A stretch of DNA of 33,350 nt from Candidatus Firestoneibacteriota bacterium (GTDB lineage: Bacteria; Oederibacteriota; D2-FULL-39-29; CAIOVX01), in the NCBI GenBank assembly GCA_903915125.1, contig CAIWRR010000196.1, positions 1 through 33,350 of the forward strand, given 5' to 3'. The notes beneath the pieces were generated by a model, which searched no databases, was not told the DNA's origin, and was given only the letters and a program-made list of their open reading frames with translations. The stretch's first letter is position 1, and every line of letters begins with the position of its first letter. Position numbers and translations under genes: made by a program. This document shows positions 18,241-26,920 of this stretch, in pieces.

Positions 18241-19845
18241 ATGGACCAAAAAACAAGACACATAACCCGTTCAGTAGGGGTTTTAAGCGCCCTTACGGCG
18301 CTAAGCCGCGTGCTTGGCTATGTCCGGGACGCTATTAATGCCGCTCTTTTCGGAGCGGGCTGGATCTCTGACGCCTTCTTTGTAGCGTATCGGATACCGA
18401 ATATGCTCAGGGATCTGCTTGCGGAAGGCGCCTTAAGTTCCGCCTTTATACCGTCCTTTGTTGATTATTTTGAGAAGAAAGGAAAGGAGGAGGCCTTCCG
18501 TCTCGCCTCCATAGTCCTGACTCTCCTTGCCGTAATTTTCTCAGGGGTCGTGCTGCTCGGTTGGGCCTTTGCCGGACCTATTGTCTCTTTTATGGCTCCG
18601 GGGTTCTTGCATCCCGCCCAGGCTCTTACTGTTAAGCTCACGAGGATACTCTTTCCGTTCATCGCCTTCATGGGGCTTGCCGCAGTTTTCATGGGCATGC
18701 TGAACTCCATGAAGAAGTTCACAATGTCGGCGCTCGCTCCGGCTGTCGGCAACTTGGTCATGATAGGAACCGGAGGGCTTATAATGGCCCTCGGCAGGCA
18801 GGACGGCAACTATGACAATTGGATAGTATTATGGTCGGCCGGCGCCGTTATTTCCGGACTGGTTCAGCTTTCGGTGCAGGTGCCCGAAGCTTTAAAACAG
18901 GGGTTCCGTTTCAAACCGTCATTTAAGTGGAGGGAGCCGGGAATAATCCAGATGGCTAAGCTCATGGCTCCGGCGGTGCTCTCCAATTCAGTCGGGCAGG
19001 TTCAGGTGCTGGTCAATACCATAATGGCATCAACGCTCGGGGCGGCAGCCGTGACCTATCTTTACTACGGCTACCGGCTTATGCAGCTGCCGATGGGAAT
19101 ATTCGGGGTTTCCATAGCTACCGCGGTTTTCCCGCTTATCGCAGCCCATGCCGCGAAGAACGAATCCGCGGAATTGAAACAAACTCTTTCCATGGGAATC
19201 AGGCTTAACATGCTGATTGCCCTGCCTGCGACCGCCGGGCTCATTGTCCTTTCTTATCCTATAAACGCGCTCCTTTTCATGCACGGCAAGTTCGGCCCCC
19301 TGGCCACGCATGAGGCTGCCCGGGCCGCCTCCTGGTACACGGCCGGCCTGCTTTTTGTGTCGCTGACAAAACTTCTCACGCCGACTTTTTTCGCGCTAAA
19401 GGATTCAAGGACGCCCGTCATTATAAGCGTATCTTCAATAATAATTAACATTTTGCTTTCCTTGATGCTTATGAGGCATAACGGATTCATCGGGCTGGCG
19501 GCTGCGAATACATTCGCGTCGGTGATTAATTTCACCCTGCTCTTCATTATGTTGCGGAGAAAACTCGGGGCGCTTGAAGAGAAGATAATCCTTGTCTCCT
19601 TCCTGAAGATAGGGCTCGCCGCGCTCATAATGGGGTTTGCCTGCTGGGGTATCTCTGCGTATTTCGGAGAACCGCGCAGGTTATGGATGAGACTTGTTCA
19701 GGTCCTTGTCTCTATCCTCGCGGGTGTAGGAGTTTTTGGCGCAGCTGCCCATATTTTAGGTGTTGCCGAGATAAGGGTATATATTGAAGCGGCAATGAGG
19801 CGGTTTCCCGGGAAAGGCGCTCCTGCCGTTCCTGCTGAAAAATAG
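18241..19845 (+). CDS. murJ: Lipid II flippase MurJ (MviN)
   Basis: SVGVLSALTALSRVLGYVRDAINAALFGAGWISDAFFVAYRIPNMLRDLLAEGALSSAFIPSF; many TM segments. Confidence 0.95.
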   Translation: MDQKTRHITRSVGVLSALTALSRVLGYVRDAINAALFGAGWISDAFFVAYRIPNMLRDLLAEGALSSAFIPSFVDYFEKKGKEEAFRLASIVLTLLAVIFSGVVLLGWAFAGPIVSFMAPGFLHPAQALTVKLTRILFPFIAFMGLAAVFMGMLNSMKKFTMSALAPAVGNLVMIGTGGLIMALGRQDGNYDNWIVLWSAGAVISGLVQLSVQVPEALKQGFRFKPSFKWREPGIIQMAKLMAPAVLSNSVGQVQVLVNTIMASTLGAAAVTYLYYGYRLMQLPMGIFGVSIATAVFPLIAAHAAKNESAELKQTLSMGIRLNMLIALPATAGLIVLSYPINALLFMHGKFGPLATHEAARAASWYTAGLLFVSLTKLLTPTFFALKDSRTPVIISVSSIIINILLSLMLMRHNGFIGLAAANTFASVINFTLLFIMLRRKLGALEEKIILVSFLKIGLAALIMGFACWGISAYFGEPRRLWMRLVQVLVSILAGVGVFGAAAHILGVAEIRVYIEAAMRRFPGKGAPAVPAEK

Positions 19846-19920
19846 CGTTTACACCTCCGGGAGGCTGTGATAAAATATTGACTAATCAGGTCGTCAGGCT
19901 GTGAAAAGGCGGGTTTATAA

Positions 19921-20061
19921 ATGAAAAAAGTAATGTTGTCGGCTTCTTGCTTAAACGCGCTAAATCTAAATTCAGTTGATACCCTCATCATGGAGCACAA
20001 GTGCCCCGCGGCTGCCGATGCGCGCGCGCATATTGATGCTGTAGATGTTTTAAAGAAATGA
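19921..20061 (+). CDS. Possible 46-aa small ORF (MKKVMLSASCLNALNLNSVDTLIMEHKCPAAADARAHIDAVDVLKK)
   Basis: ATG at 19921, TGA at 20059-20061 overlapping the ATG at 20058 of the next ORF (ATGA). Below the size cut-off of the ORF track. Confidence 0.35.
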   Translation: MKKVMLSASCLNALNLNSVDTLIMEHKCPAAADARAHIDAVDVLKK

Positions 20062-21077
20062 CCCTTAAACTTATATCCCCGCCAAGAACCGTAATGAAAT
20101 GCCTCGTTTTACTGCTGTTTTTTCTTGTGCCGCTCTTTCCGTCCGCTAAAAAATCCGCGCCTGCCGTCACTGAAGAACTCAAAACAGCGCTGTCAAAAGC
20201 TGAAAAGGCCATTGATAAAAAGAATGAGCGAGATATTGATTTTTACCTGGCGCGGGCCATGGGGCTTATTTCCAACAGTTCGGATCTGGGCGAATACTGG
20301 AAAGAGGCAAACGCTTTATTGAAGAAGGCCGGCCTCGGCATGAGCGTCGAGGCGCCTTATGCGTTCTCTCAAAGCTTCACCGAATACCTGCTGGAAACGC
20401 CTGCAACCCTCTGGGGATGTCCGCCGGATGGAGTCGACAAAGAGGGGCGCCGCATGTGCATAACGCTTGTCAGCGACGGAAAGATTGCGCTAAATATTAT
20501 TGCTTCTCCCATGCTTGAACGCTGGGGGCTTTTTGGCGGCACGGGAAAAAAATTCTTTGCCGATCTGCCCGAATGCTCCACGGAGGAACCGCCATTTATT
20601 GCTTACACAAGACTGAAGGACGGCAAGCCGTCCGGAAAAGGGGACAGGCAGGTGCTTGACCTTAAAGGCATGGCCTTAATGCACCTCTGGCCGGTTGATT
20701 TCTTCGACCTGGACGGTGACGGGGTAAACGAGGTCCTGATTCGATGCAACGCGGCTGCTCATAACGGTTTTACGCAGTTTCTCTTTATCTACAAACCTTC
20801 CGGTGATACACTGAAACTCGTCGGCAGGCTTGAAGGCGGGAACGAGGGTATAGCGAGAAGAGTCAAAGGAAAAGTGTTCGAGGTCGGTGCCGGGATTTCT
20901 CCGGGAAAAGGGGACAGGAAAGCTCCGTCGGAGATGAGGCTTGATACGATAAAATATGAAGGCGGGAAGTTCACTAAAGTCTCCCAGAAAAACATCCCCA
21001 ACCCGTTAAAAGGTGAAGACTGGAAAAAGTACTACGAACCGTCTGAAGAAACAAAAATAATAGATTCCAAGAAATAA
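20058..21077 (+). CDS. Secreted hypothetical protein with a Ca-binding-like DLDGDGVNEV motif
   Basis: Signal-peptide-like MKCLVLLLFFLVPLFPSAKK (alternative start 20094); FFDLDGDGVNEVLIRCNA resembles FG-GAP/dockerin-type Ca loops. Confidence 0.65.
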   Translation: MTLKLISPPRTVMKCLVLLLFFLVPLFPSAKKSAPAVTEELKTALSKAEKAIDKKNERDIDFYLARAMGLISNSSDLGEYWKEANALLKKAGLGMSVEAPYAFSQSFTEYLLETPATLWGCPPDGVDKEGRRMCITLVSDGKIALNIIASPMLERWGLFGGTGKKFFADLPECSTEEPPFIAYTRLKDGKPSGKGDRQVLDLKGMALMHLWPVDFFDLDGDGVNEVLIRCNAAAHNGFTQFLFIYKPSGDTLKLVGRLEGGNEGIARRVKGKVFEVGAGISPGKGDRKAPSEMRLDTIKYEGGKFTKVSQKNIPNPLKGEDWKKYYEPSEETKIIDSKK

Positions 21078-21126
21078 AACCCGCGCAGTCTTATAACTTG
21101 CCGGGCGAAATATAAATGGAGCATAG

Positions 21127-22401
21127 ATGAGCTATCCGGTTAAAGGACCTGCTCTTCTGCGGGCCATCTGCGCAATACTTCTCTCGGTCCCGGTTCTTGC
21201 GGAAAACTGGCCTAATTTTCACGGTCCAAAGTGCGACAATATTTCGCCGGACAAGGGATTGTTGAAAAGCTGGCCGGAGAAGGGCCCGGAGCTGCTCTGG
21301 AAATATGAAGGCATAGGGAGCGGCTTCTCCACGGTCTCCATAGTTAACGGCGTTATTTATACAGCCGGCTGCACAGATAAAAACACGATGGTCTACGCGC
21401 TTAACCCTTCCGGAAAGCTCCTCTGGCAATCAGAACTCGGCGACCCGCTCACAGAAACGAAACTTATTCCCGGCACCCGCGGTACTCCGACGGTAAAAGA
21501 CGGAAAGGTCTACACGCTCAGCCCTCTGGGAGTGCTCGGTTGTTTCAGCGCGAAGGACGGCGCGAAACTCTGGGAGAAAGGCCTCGCGGATTCCAAAATG
21601 GGGGTAAGAACACCGGGCTGGAGATTCTCTGAATCGTTCCTGATAGACGGCAACAGGATTTTCGTGACCGTCGCCAAGAAGGATTTTATCAATGCTTACG
21701 ACAAGGATACCGGGAAGAAAATCTGGAGCACTAGCGGGTTTACGGACGCTCTCGCCTACTGTTCTCCCGCGGTAATTGAATTTAACGGCATAAGGCAGCT
21801 CGTCACGATGAGTGCGAGATATGTCGTCTCGTTCGACATTGAAAGCGGGAAAATGCTTTGGTCTGCAAAGCAGGAATCTCTGGGGATGAACGTTGCCACT
21901 CCGGTCATTGACGGCAATCGTGTTTATGTGTCCAGCTCTTATAAATGCGGCACAAAATGCCTTGAACTTTCCGCCGACGGCAGCGGCATCGCGGTGAAAG
22001 AGGCCTGGTCGAGCGGACTGCTCGACAGCGTGCTCGGGGCGGTCGTGCTTGTGAACGGGAAATATTACGGCGGCGACAATTACAGCAGTCTAAGGGGTTT
22101 TACCTGCCTTGACGCAAAGACGGGGGAGGAACCGGCGACTGCGGCGTATTTGACTACTCAGTTCGAAACTGCCCGCCGCATCGGATCTCTTACTTATGCC
22201 GACGGCATGCTTTACTACCTGAGGAATGACGGGATGTTGTATCTGATAAACGGAGATTGCAAAATAATCAGCAAATTTAAACTTCCTCCGGATTCGAACA
22301 CTCCCTGCTGGGCGCATCCGGTCGTTCTTGACGGAAGATTATATGTAAGGCATGATAAGACGTTGTATGTGTATGATGTTAAAAACGGAAAAAGTTTCTA
22401 A
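21127..22401 (+). CDS. PQQ-like beta-propeller repeat protein, secreted (BamB/quinoprotein-like)
   Basis: Signal peptide followed by ENWPNFHGPKCDNISPDKGLLKSWPEKGPELLWKYEGIGSGFSTVSIVNGVIYTAG...; repeated G-x-x-x-W motifs (GKLLWQSE, GAKLWEKG, GKKIWSTS, GKMLWSAK). Confidence 0.9.
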   Translation: MSYPVKGPALLRAICAILLSVPVLAENWPNFHGPKCDNISPDKGLLKSWPEKGPELLWKYEGIGSGFSTVSIVNGVIYTAGCTDKNTMVYALNPSGKLLWQSELGDPLTETKLIPGTRGTPTVKDGKVYTLSPLGVLGCFSAKDGAKLWEKGLADSKMGVRTPGWRFSESFLIDGNRIFVTVAKKDFINAYDKDTGKKIWSTSGFTDALAYCSPAVIEFNGIRQLVTMSARYVVSFDIESGKMLWSAKQESLGMNVATPVIDGNRVYVSSSYKCGTKCLELSADGSGIAVKEAWSSGLLDSVLGAVVLVNGKYYGGDNYSSLRGFTCLDAKTGEEPATAAYLTTQFETARRIGSLTYADGMLYYLRNDGMLYLINGDCKIISKFKLPPDSNTPCWAHPVVLDGRLYVRHDKTLYVYDVKNGKSF

Positions 22402-22429
22402 AGTTTAATAGGTTCCTAATGTTTGTAAC
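22394..22429. repeat. 9-bp-period array (GTTTCTAAA GTTTAATAG GTTCCTAAT GTTTGTAAC)
   Basis: Four 9-mers in register with near-invariant GTT and mostly TAA; overlaps the stop of the upstream gene. Confidence 0.65.
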
Positions 22430-22617
22430 GTAAACAGTACAAGCAGGCTGCTTAGCTCTGGGTTATGTAAATGCCGTGTATATAAGCAGTTCTGTGCAGC
22501 AAAAAACTCCTAATGCGATTGATATTGGGGTAAATAATTGAAAAAAGCATAGGCATATATGCTCTTTCTCTTTGCTTGTCAGGCATAAAAATGCATATTC
22601 TGCGAGTCCGTTAGTCA

Positions 22618-22646
22618 TTGACAAACACCTTTTCCTCTTATATAAT
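22618..22646 (+). promoter_or_regulatory. Perfect-consensus sigma70-type promoter TTGACA-17-TATAAT
   Basis: TTGACA 22618-22623, 17-nt spacer, TATAAT 22641-22646; about 60 nt to the GTG start of the coiled-coil gene. Confidence 0.8.
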
Positions 22647-22711
22647 TTTAAAATGGGAAATATCGCCGATAAGGCATTATCAATTGGATTAACGCAGTAA
22701 ACGGAGAGATA

Positions 22712-25700
22712 GTGGCAGACGACAAGAATTCTACACAACCGCCGAACCTTAACCGTTCATCCGCGGATAGAGACACGAAAACATCGTCCGGTATCAAGGG
22801 ACACGCCGCCGCATCTATTTCTGCAGGCAGTTCCGGGCTCAGCGAGCTGAAAAAGAGCGTGCGGGCTGTTACCGGCGAGAAAAGAAAGAAACTTGCCAGG
22901 GAGAAAGCCGAACTCAGCAGGATCTTCCTTAAAAAGGCGAATGAAGTTAAGGCGGTCAAATCTGCCCTGTCCCGGAAGCAGCGCTCCCTTGAGAAAAGAA
23001 TATCAGGCCTTCGAAAGGAATACGCCGCGGAGAAAGTAAGGTTGTTGAAGGAACTCAGGCACAGGGACGCCGAACTCAAGAGGAAGTCGCTGTCAGGCGA
23101 TACAGCTGTTCTTGAAGCGCAGGAACTCTGGGTCAGGCGCGAGCAGGAAATAAAACATAAGCAGGACAAGGCGCTAAGAGAGCTCAAGGCGGCCGAGGAA
23201 AAACTTCTGGCCGAGCGGGAAAAGAACTGGCTCTCCGCGCTTAAATCAAAAGAGGAAGAATCCGGAGCTCTTAAGGTTGAGCTCGCGCTTCAGGAATCCA
23301 AGATACGCTCGCTTGCCCATAAACAGGAAGAAGAGCTTGCCGGAATGAAAGAGAGGGCGGAGGAATTGGTTGAGGACAGGACCAGGAAGGTGCTGGTCGA
23401 GAAAGACCGTTTGCTTGGACTTATATCGCTGAAAGAAAAAGAGGTCGAGGACCTTCGCAGGGACTTCAAGGAAAAGGAAGATCATTTTCTTAAGGCGATT
23501 GAAGCGCAGGAACTGGAAAGCAGAGTCGTTGCGGCGCGTGCCGAGCAGGAGATGAAGGAGCGCGAAAAGAAGGTTTGGGCGGAGCGCGAGAGCTGGCTCA
23601 AAGCCTTACAGGCGCAATTCGAGAAGAAGGAGAAGGATTTCAGCTCCTTCCTTGAACGCGAGAAAGGGTTGTCCGCCGCCGCAGAAAAGGCGCATAAAGA
23701 GAAAATGGCAATCCTGCTTTCAGAAATTGAAAAGAAAGACGCGGCAATAGCGAAACTCAGGGATGAACTGGCAACGCTTATAAATAGTAAAAGAGGGGAA
23801 ATTGAGAAGCTTGGCGCGTTTTTTCAGTCCGAGCTTAAAGTGCTTGAAGGCCGCCTGCGCAGGCAGGAGGCGGAGAAGGACGAGGCGCTAAGAAAAGGCG
23901 CGTTAAAAGAGAAGGAGCTCCGCAGAGAAATAGATATTTCGGAAAAGGCTGTCGCGGAACTCAGTGAAAAGCTTTTGGGCAGGGACAATGTCTGGAAGGA
24001 AAGGCTTGAGCAGAAGGCCTCGGAAGTTCTCGGCGCAAAGTCAGAAACCGTGCAGAAGGCAAGGGAACTTGAGGAAGTCAGATCCCGGCTCAGCTCAGAG
24101 AAGAGCAGGCTGCTTGAGAATCTCAACCGCAGGGAAAGCGAAATAAACCGCGAGCTTGGTTTGAAAAATGACGAGATCGCGTCTCTTCAAAAGAAGCTGG
24201 ACGGGATAGACCGCGAATGGCGCGGCAAACTTGAAGCAGAAAGGCAGGACCTCTTTGGCCGGCTGACCGCCGCCGAATTCGCCCTGAAACGCGAGGAAGG
24301 AAAGGCGGCGGACGCTATGTCCCGCCAGGAACAGGCCGCGGCGCGGTTTGCCGCGGCAATGGCCGAGGCGAAAACGGCAAAGGAAGACGCGGTCCGTTTT
24401 GAGGCGGAACTGCGGACTATCAGGGCGGAGAAGCGCAGGATAGAGGACGATTACTCAGCCCGCCTTTTAGACAAGGAAAGCCAATTAAAGAAAATTATCC
24501 GCGATTCGTCGGCGAATGAACTTGAGCTTGTTGCCCTGCGCGCGGAGCTCAGAAAGATTGAGCTTGACCGTGATCTTAAGCTTACACATTCTAACGAACG
24601 GGTGCTTGCGCTCGAGACTGAACTTAAAAAAAGAAACCCGCTGCCGGCGGGACGCGACGAAGAACTTTCGGCGGCCCGGGAGCTGGGAGAAGAAAGACGG
24701 AAAAAACTGGTTGCTTTCTACGATACGGCGGGACGCCTGGAAGAAGAGAAATTCAGAGCGGAGCTTGAGTCAAAGAAGGCCCGAGAAAAACTCGAACAAG
24801 CTGTCAGGGAATTGGCAGCGGCGAAGGCGGAAGCGGCGCTGTCCTCTTCCGGCAGAAAACAGGCGGAGGAAGAATACCGCTCCCTTCAGCGGCAGAAAGA
24901 GTCTGCGGAACTTCTGCTGAAACAGTCCGCCGGTGAGAAAGAGCGTCTGGAACGCGAACTTTCCGCGGTAACGCTTAAAAGAGAGTCAACCGAAGGCAGG
25001 CTCGCCGAGCTTACCGAAAGGCATAACGCGCTTGAACGCGCTAGAAAAGAGGCAGAAGAGGCCAGGCTGTCTTCCGAGGAGCAATACGCCGAACTATACG
25101 CTGAATACGAGCGCCTTTCAGGGGAAACAGCAGTTCCGTCAGCCGGAGAAATTGAAGAGCTGCGGGAAAGCATCTCGGAGCTGGAATCAGAAAGGTCCGC
25201 TCTGAAAAAAGATCTATCCAGGGCTGCGTCTGACCGGGCAAGGCTTGCCGGCGCCGCCGAGAAGGCGGAGCGTGAGGCTGAGACTGCCGAGGCAGCGCTC
25301 AGAGATGCGGAGCGGGGTTTTGAAGCTAAGCTCTATAGAGAAGGCAGGGAGCTCAGAGAAAAAGAAAGGCAATTCGCCGAACTCACCGAGGTACTGGATA
25401 GAAAAGAAGCTGAATTAAAAAAACTGCGCGCCGATGCCGATATTCGGTTCGCGCAGTTGAAGGAAGAATTTGGGCGAAGAGAGCGCGAATATGTGCAGCT
25501 TTCCGGAAGCGTTGAATCAAAGCTTGCCGGTTTTAACGCGGAGCGCCCGGAAGGTGTTGATGCCGCCGGAAAGGAAGCGGACAGGTTCAGGCAGGAAGCG
25601 GGACGGCAGCTTTACAGAGTGGAACAGTTTACTGCAGAAATATTATCCCTGCGGAGCGAAATAAAGGCCAGAGATGAACAGCTCGCTGTGGTCAACAAAG

Positions 25701-26770
25701 AAAAGGCCGAAGCACTGAGGGATTTGTCAGCGAAACTCGAGGCCTCCGATTCACAGGCGAGGGAGTTTGCGGAAAGAATAATAAAAGAACAGAAAAAACT
25801 GGCGGACGTAATCGGGTTGAACGAGCAATTGAAAGCGGAGCTCGCGTCTGGCTCGGGTTTTGCAGAAAAATACAAAGGAAAAGAATCTGAAATTGATGCG
25901 ATTAAGAGGGAGTACAAGCTTAAGGCAGAAGATGCCGCTGCCCGTTCCTTGGATGCTCTAAAGGGGCGCGAAGAGGCGCTTGCCCGGGCGGCTGAGGCAG
26001 AGAGAATATCTAAAGAGAAAGACCTGGAACTGCTCGCAGTCAAGACCAGATTGAGTACCCAGATAAAAGAACTCTCCGGTCATATTGAAATTAAAGAGAA
26101 GGAGCTCCAGGGAATAAGGTCAATGCTTTCCGAGCTGGAGCAGAAAGCTAGGTCGGAGTTCGAGCTCAAAGGAGAGGAACTTAAGTTGGCCATTAACAGG
26201 CTGCAGCTGCAGCTTAAGAACGTGACGGGGAAGACGGAAGCGGAACTTAACGAGAAGGAACAGAAAGTTAAATCGATGCAGACCGAGTACGCGCTCCGCG
26301 AGGTTCAGTGGAAACAGCAGAAGGAAACAAATGAAAGGGACCGGGAGCGTATAGCCCTCTTCGAAGCCGAGATTGCGAGGCTCCGCGAGGAGTCGTCAAA
26401 TTCCATCAAAGAACTGCAGGCGGTTGTTGAGCACCAGAAGAGGCGCCTGACAGAGACCGAGAATTACCTCCATGCAAGGGAGGAAGAAACCAAACTGGCG
26501 AATGAAAAACTCAGGGAAGAGGTCGCCGCGCGTGAAGAACTCCAGGCGTCGCACTCAGACGAGTTGGCGGCGAAGGAAGGCATGTTCGCTGCAAAGGAAT
26601 GGGGGCTTAACGCGAAGATTGGCGACCTTGCGAGTGAAAAGAACAATCTGGAAGCCGAGAATGCGGCCATAACCGGCAGAATAGATGAAGCTGAAGCGGC
26701 GCTTGCCGCCTTGCGCAGAAGGTTCAGGCTATTGCTCTGGTTCTGGTACCCGAACGAACCGAGGAACTAA
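22712..26770 (+). CDS. 1352-aa coiled-coil protein, no recognisable catalytic domain, GTG start
   Basis: Almost entirely Glu/Lys/Ala/Leu/Arg heptad-rich sequence; ends RRRFRLLLWFWYPNEPRN; GGAGAG upstream of GTG at 22712. Confidence 0.85.
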   Translation: MADDKNSTQPPNLNRSSADRDTKTSSGIKGHAAASISAGSSGLSELKKSVRAVTGEKRKKLAREKAELSRIFLKKANEVKAVKSALSRKQRSLEKRISGLRKEYAAEKVRLLKELRHRDAELKRKSLSGDTAVLEAQELWVRREQEIKHKQDKALRELKAAEEKLLAEREKNWLSALKSKEEESGALKVELALQESKIRSLAHKQEEELAGMKERAEELVEDRTRKVLVEKDRLLGLISLKEKEVEDLRRDFKEKEDHFLKAIEAQELESRVVAARAEQEMKEREKKVWAERESWLKALQAQFEKKEKDFSSFLEREKGLSAAAEKAHKEKMAILLSEIEKKDAAIAKLRDELATLINSKRGEIEKLGAFFQSELKVLEGRLRRQEAEKDEALRKGALKEKELRREIDISEKAVAELSEKLLGRDNVWKERLEQKASEVLGAKSETVQKARELEEVRSRLSSEKSRLLENLNRRESEINRELGLKNDEIASLQKKLDGIDREWRGKLEAERQDLFGRLTAAEFALKREEGKAADAMSRQEQAAARFAAAMAEAKTAKEDAVRFEAELRTIRAEKRRIEDDYSARLLDKESQLKKIIRDSSANELELVALRAELRKIELDRDLKLTHSNERVLALETELKKRNPLPAGRDEELSAARELGEERRKKLVAFYDTAGRLEEEKFRAELESKKAREKLEQAVRELAAAKAEAALSSSGRKQAEEEYRSLQRQKESAELLLKQSAGEKERLERELSAVTLKRESTEGRLAELTERHNALERARKEAEEARLSSEEQYAELYAEYERLSGETAVPSAGEIEELRESISELESERSALKKDLSRAASDRARLAGAAEKAEREAETAEAALRDAERGFEAKLYREGRELREKERQFAELTEVLDRKEAELKKLRADADIRFAQLKEEFGRREREYVQLSGSVESKLAGFNAERPEGVDAAGKEADRFRQEAGRQLYRVEQFTAEILSLRSEIKARDEQLAVVNKEKAEALRDLSAKLEASDSQAREFAERIIKEQKKLADVIGLNEQLKAELASGSGFAEKYKGKESEIDAIKREYKLKAEDAAARSLDALKGREEALARAAEAERISKEKDLELLAVKTRLSTQIKELSGHIEIKEKELQGIRSMLSELEQKARSEFELKGEELKLAINRLQLQLKNVTGKTEAELNEKEQKVKSMQTEYALREVQWKQQKETNERDRERIALFEAEIARLREESSNSIKELQAVVEHQKRRLTETENYLHAREEETKLANEKLREEVAAREELQASHSDELAAKEGMFAAKEWGLNAKIGDLASEKNNLEAENAAITGRIDEAEAALAALRRRFRLLLWFWYPNEPRN

Positions 26771-26774
26771 AACC

Positions 26775-26908
26775 AAATTCAAAATTCGAATACTGAAATT
26801 CGAAAGCACTGCTTAACGCGCGGCAGAGAATACGGTAAACAGCCATCATATTAATTTCTCTCTGCGGTTTTTGTTTCGAATTTCGGATTTCTTGCTTCGA
26901 ATTTCCCT
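26775..26908. repeat. Inverted heptamer-period array (AAATTCG arm / TTTCGAA arm)
   Basis: Left AAATTCA AAATTCG AATACTG AAATTCG AAAGCAC (26775-26809); right TTTCGAA TTTCGGA TTTCTTG CTTCGAA TTTCCCT (26874-26908). GAAATTCGAAA 26795-26805 pairs exactly with TTTCGAATTTC 26874-26884. Confidence 0.85.
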
Positions 26909-26920
26909 CAAGGAGTTCTT

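Noticed and set aside
22441-22453. 13-bp palindrome AAGCAGGCTGCTT
   Set aside because: Single copy, no second site seen, no evidence for a cognate regulator.
22463-22738. 91-aa minus-strand ORF in the intergenic region
   Set aside because: Overlaps the strong forward promoter and the GTG start of the coiled-coil gene; Cys-rich, no family resemblance.
22648-26670. Long Ser/Ala-rich minus-strand ORFs
   Set aside because: Antisense of Glu/Lys-rich coiled-coil codons gives Ser/Leu/Phe-rich open frames by composition.
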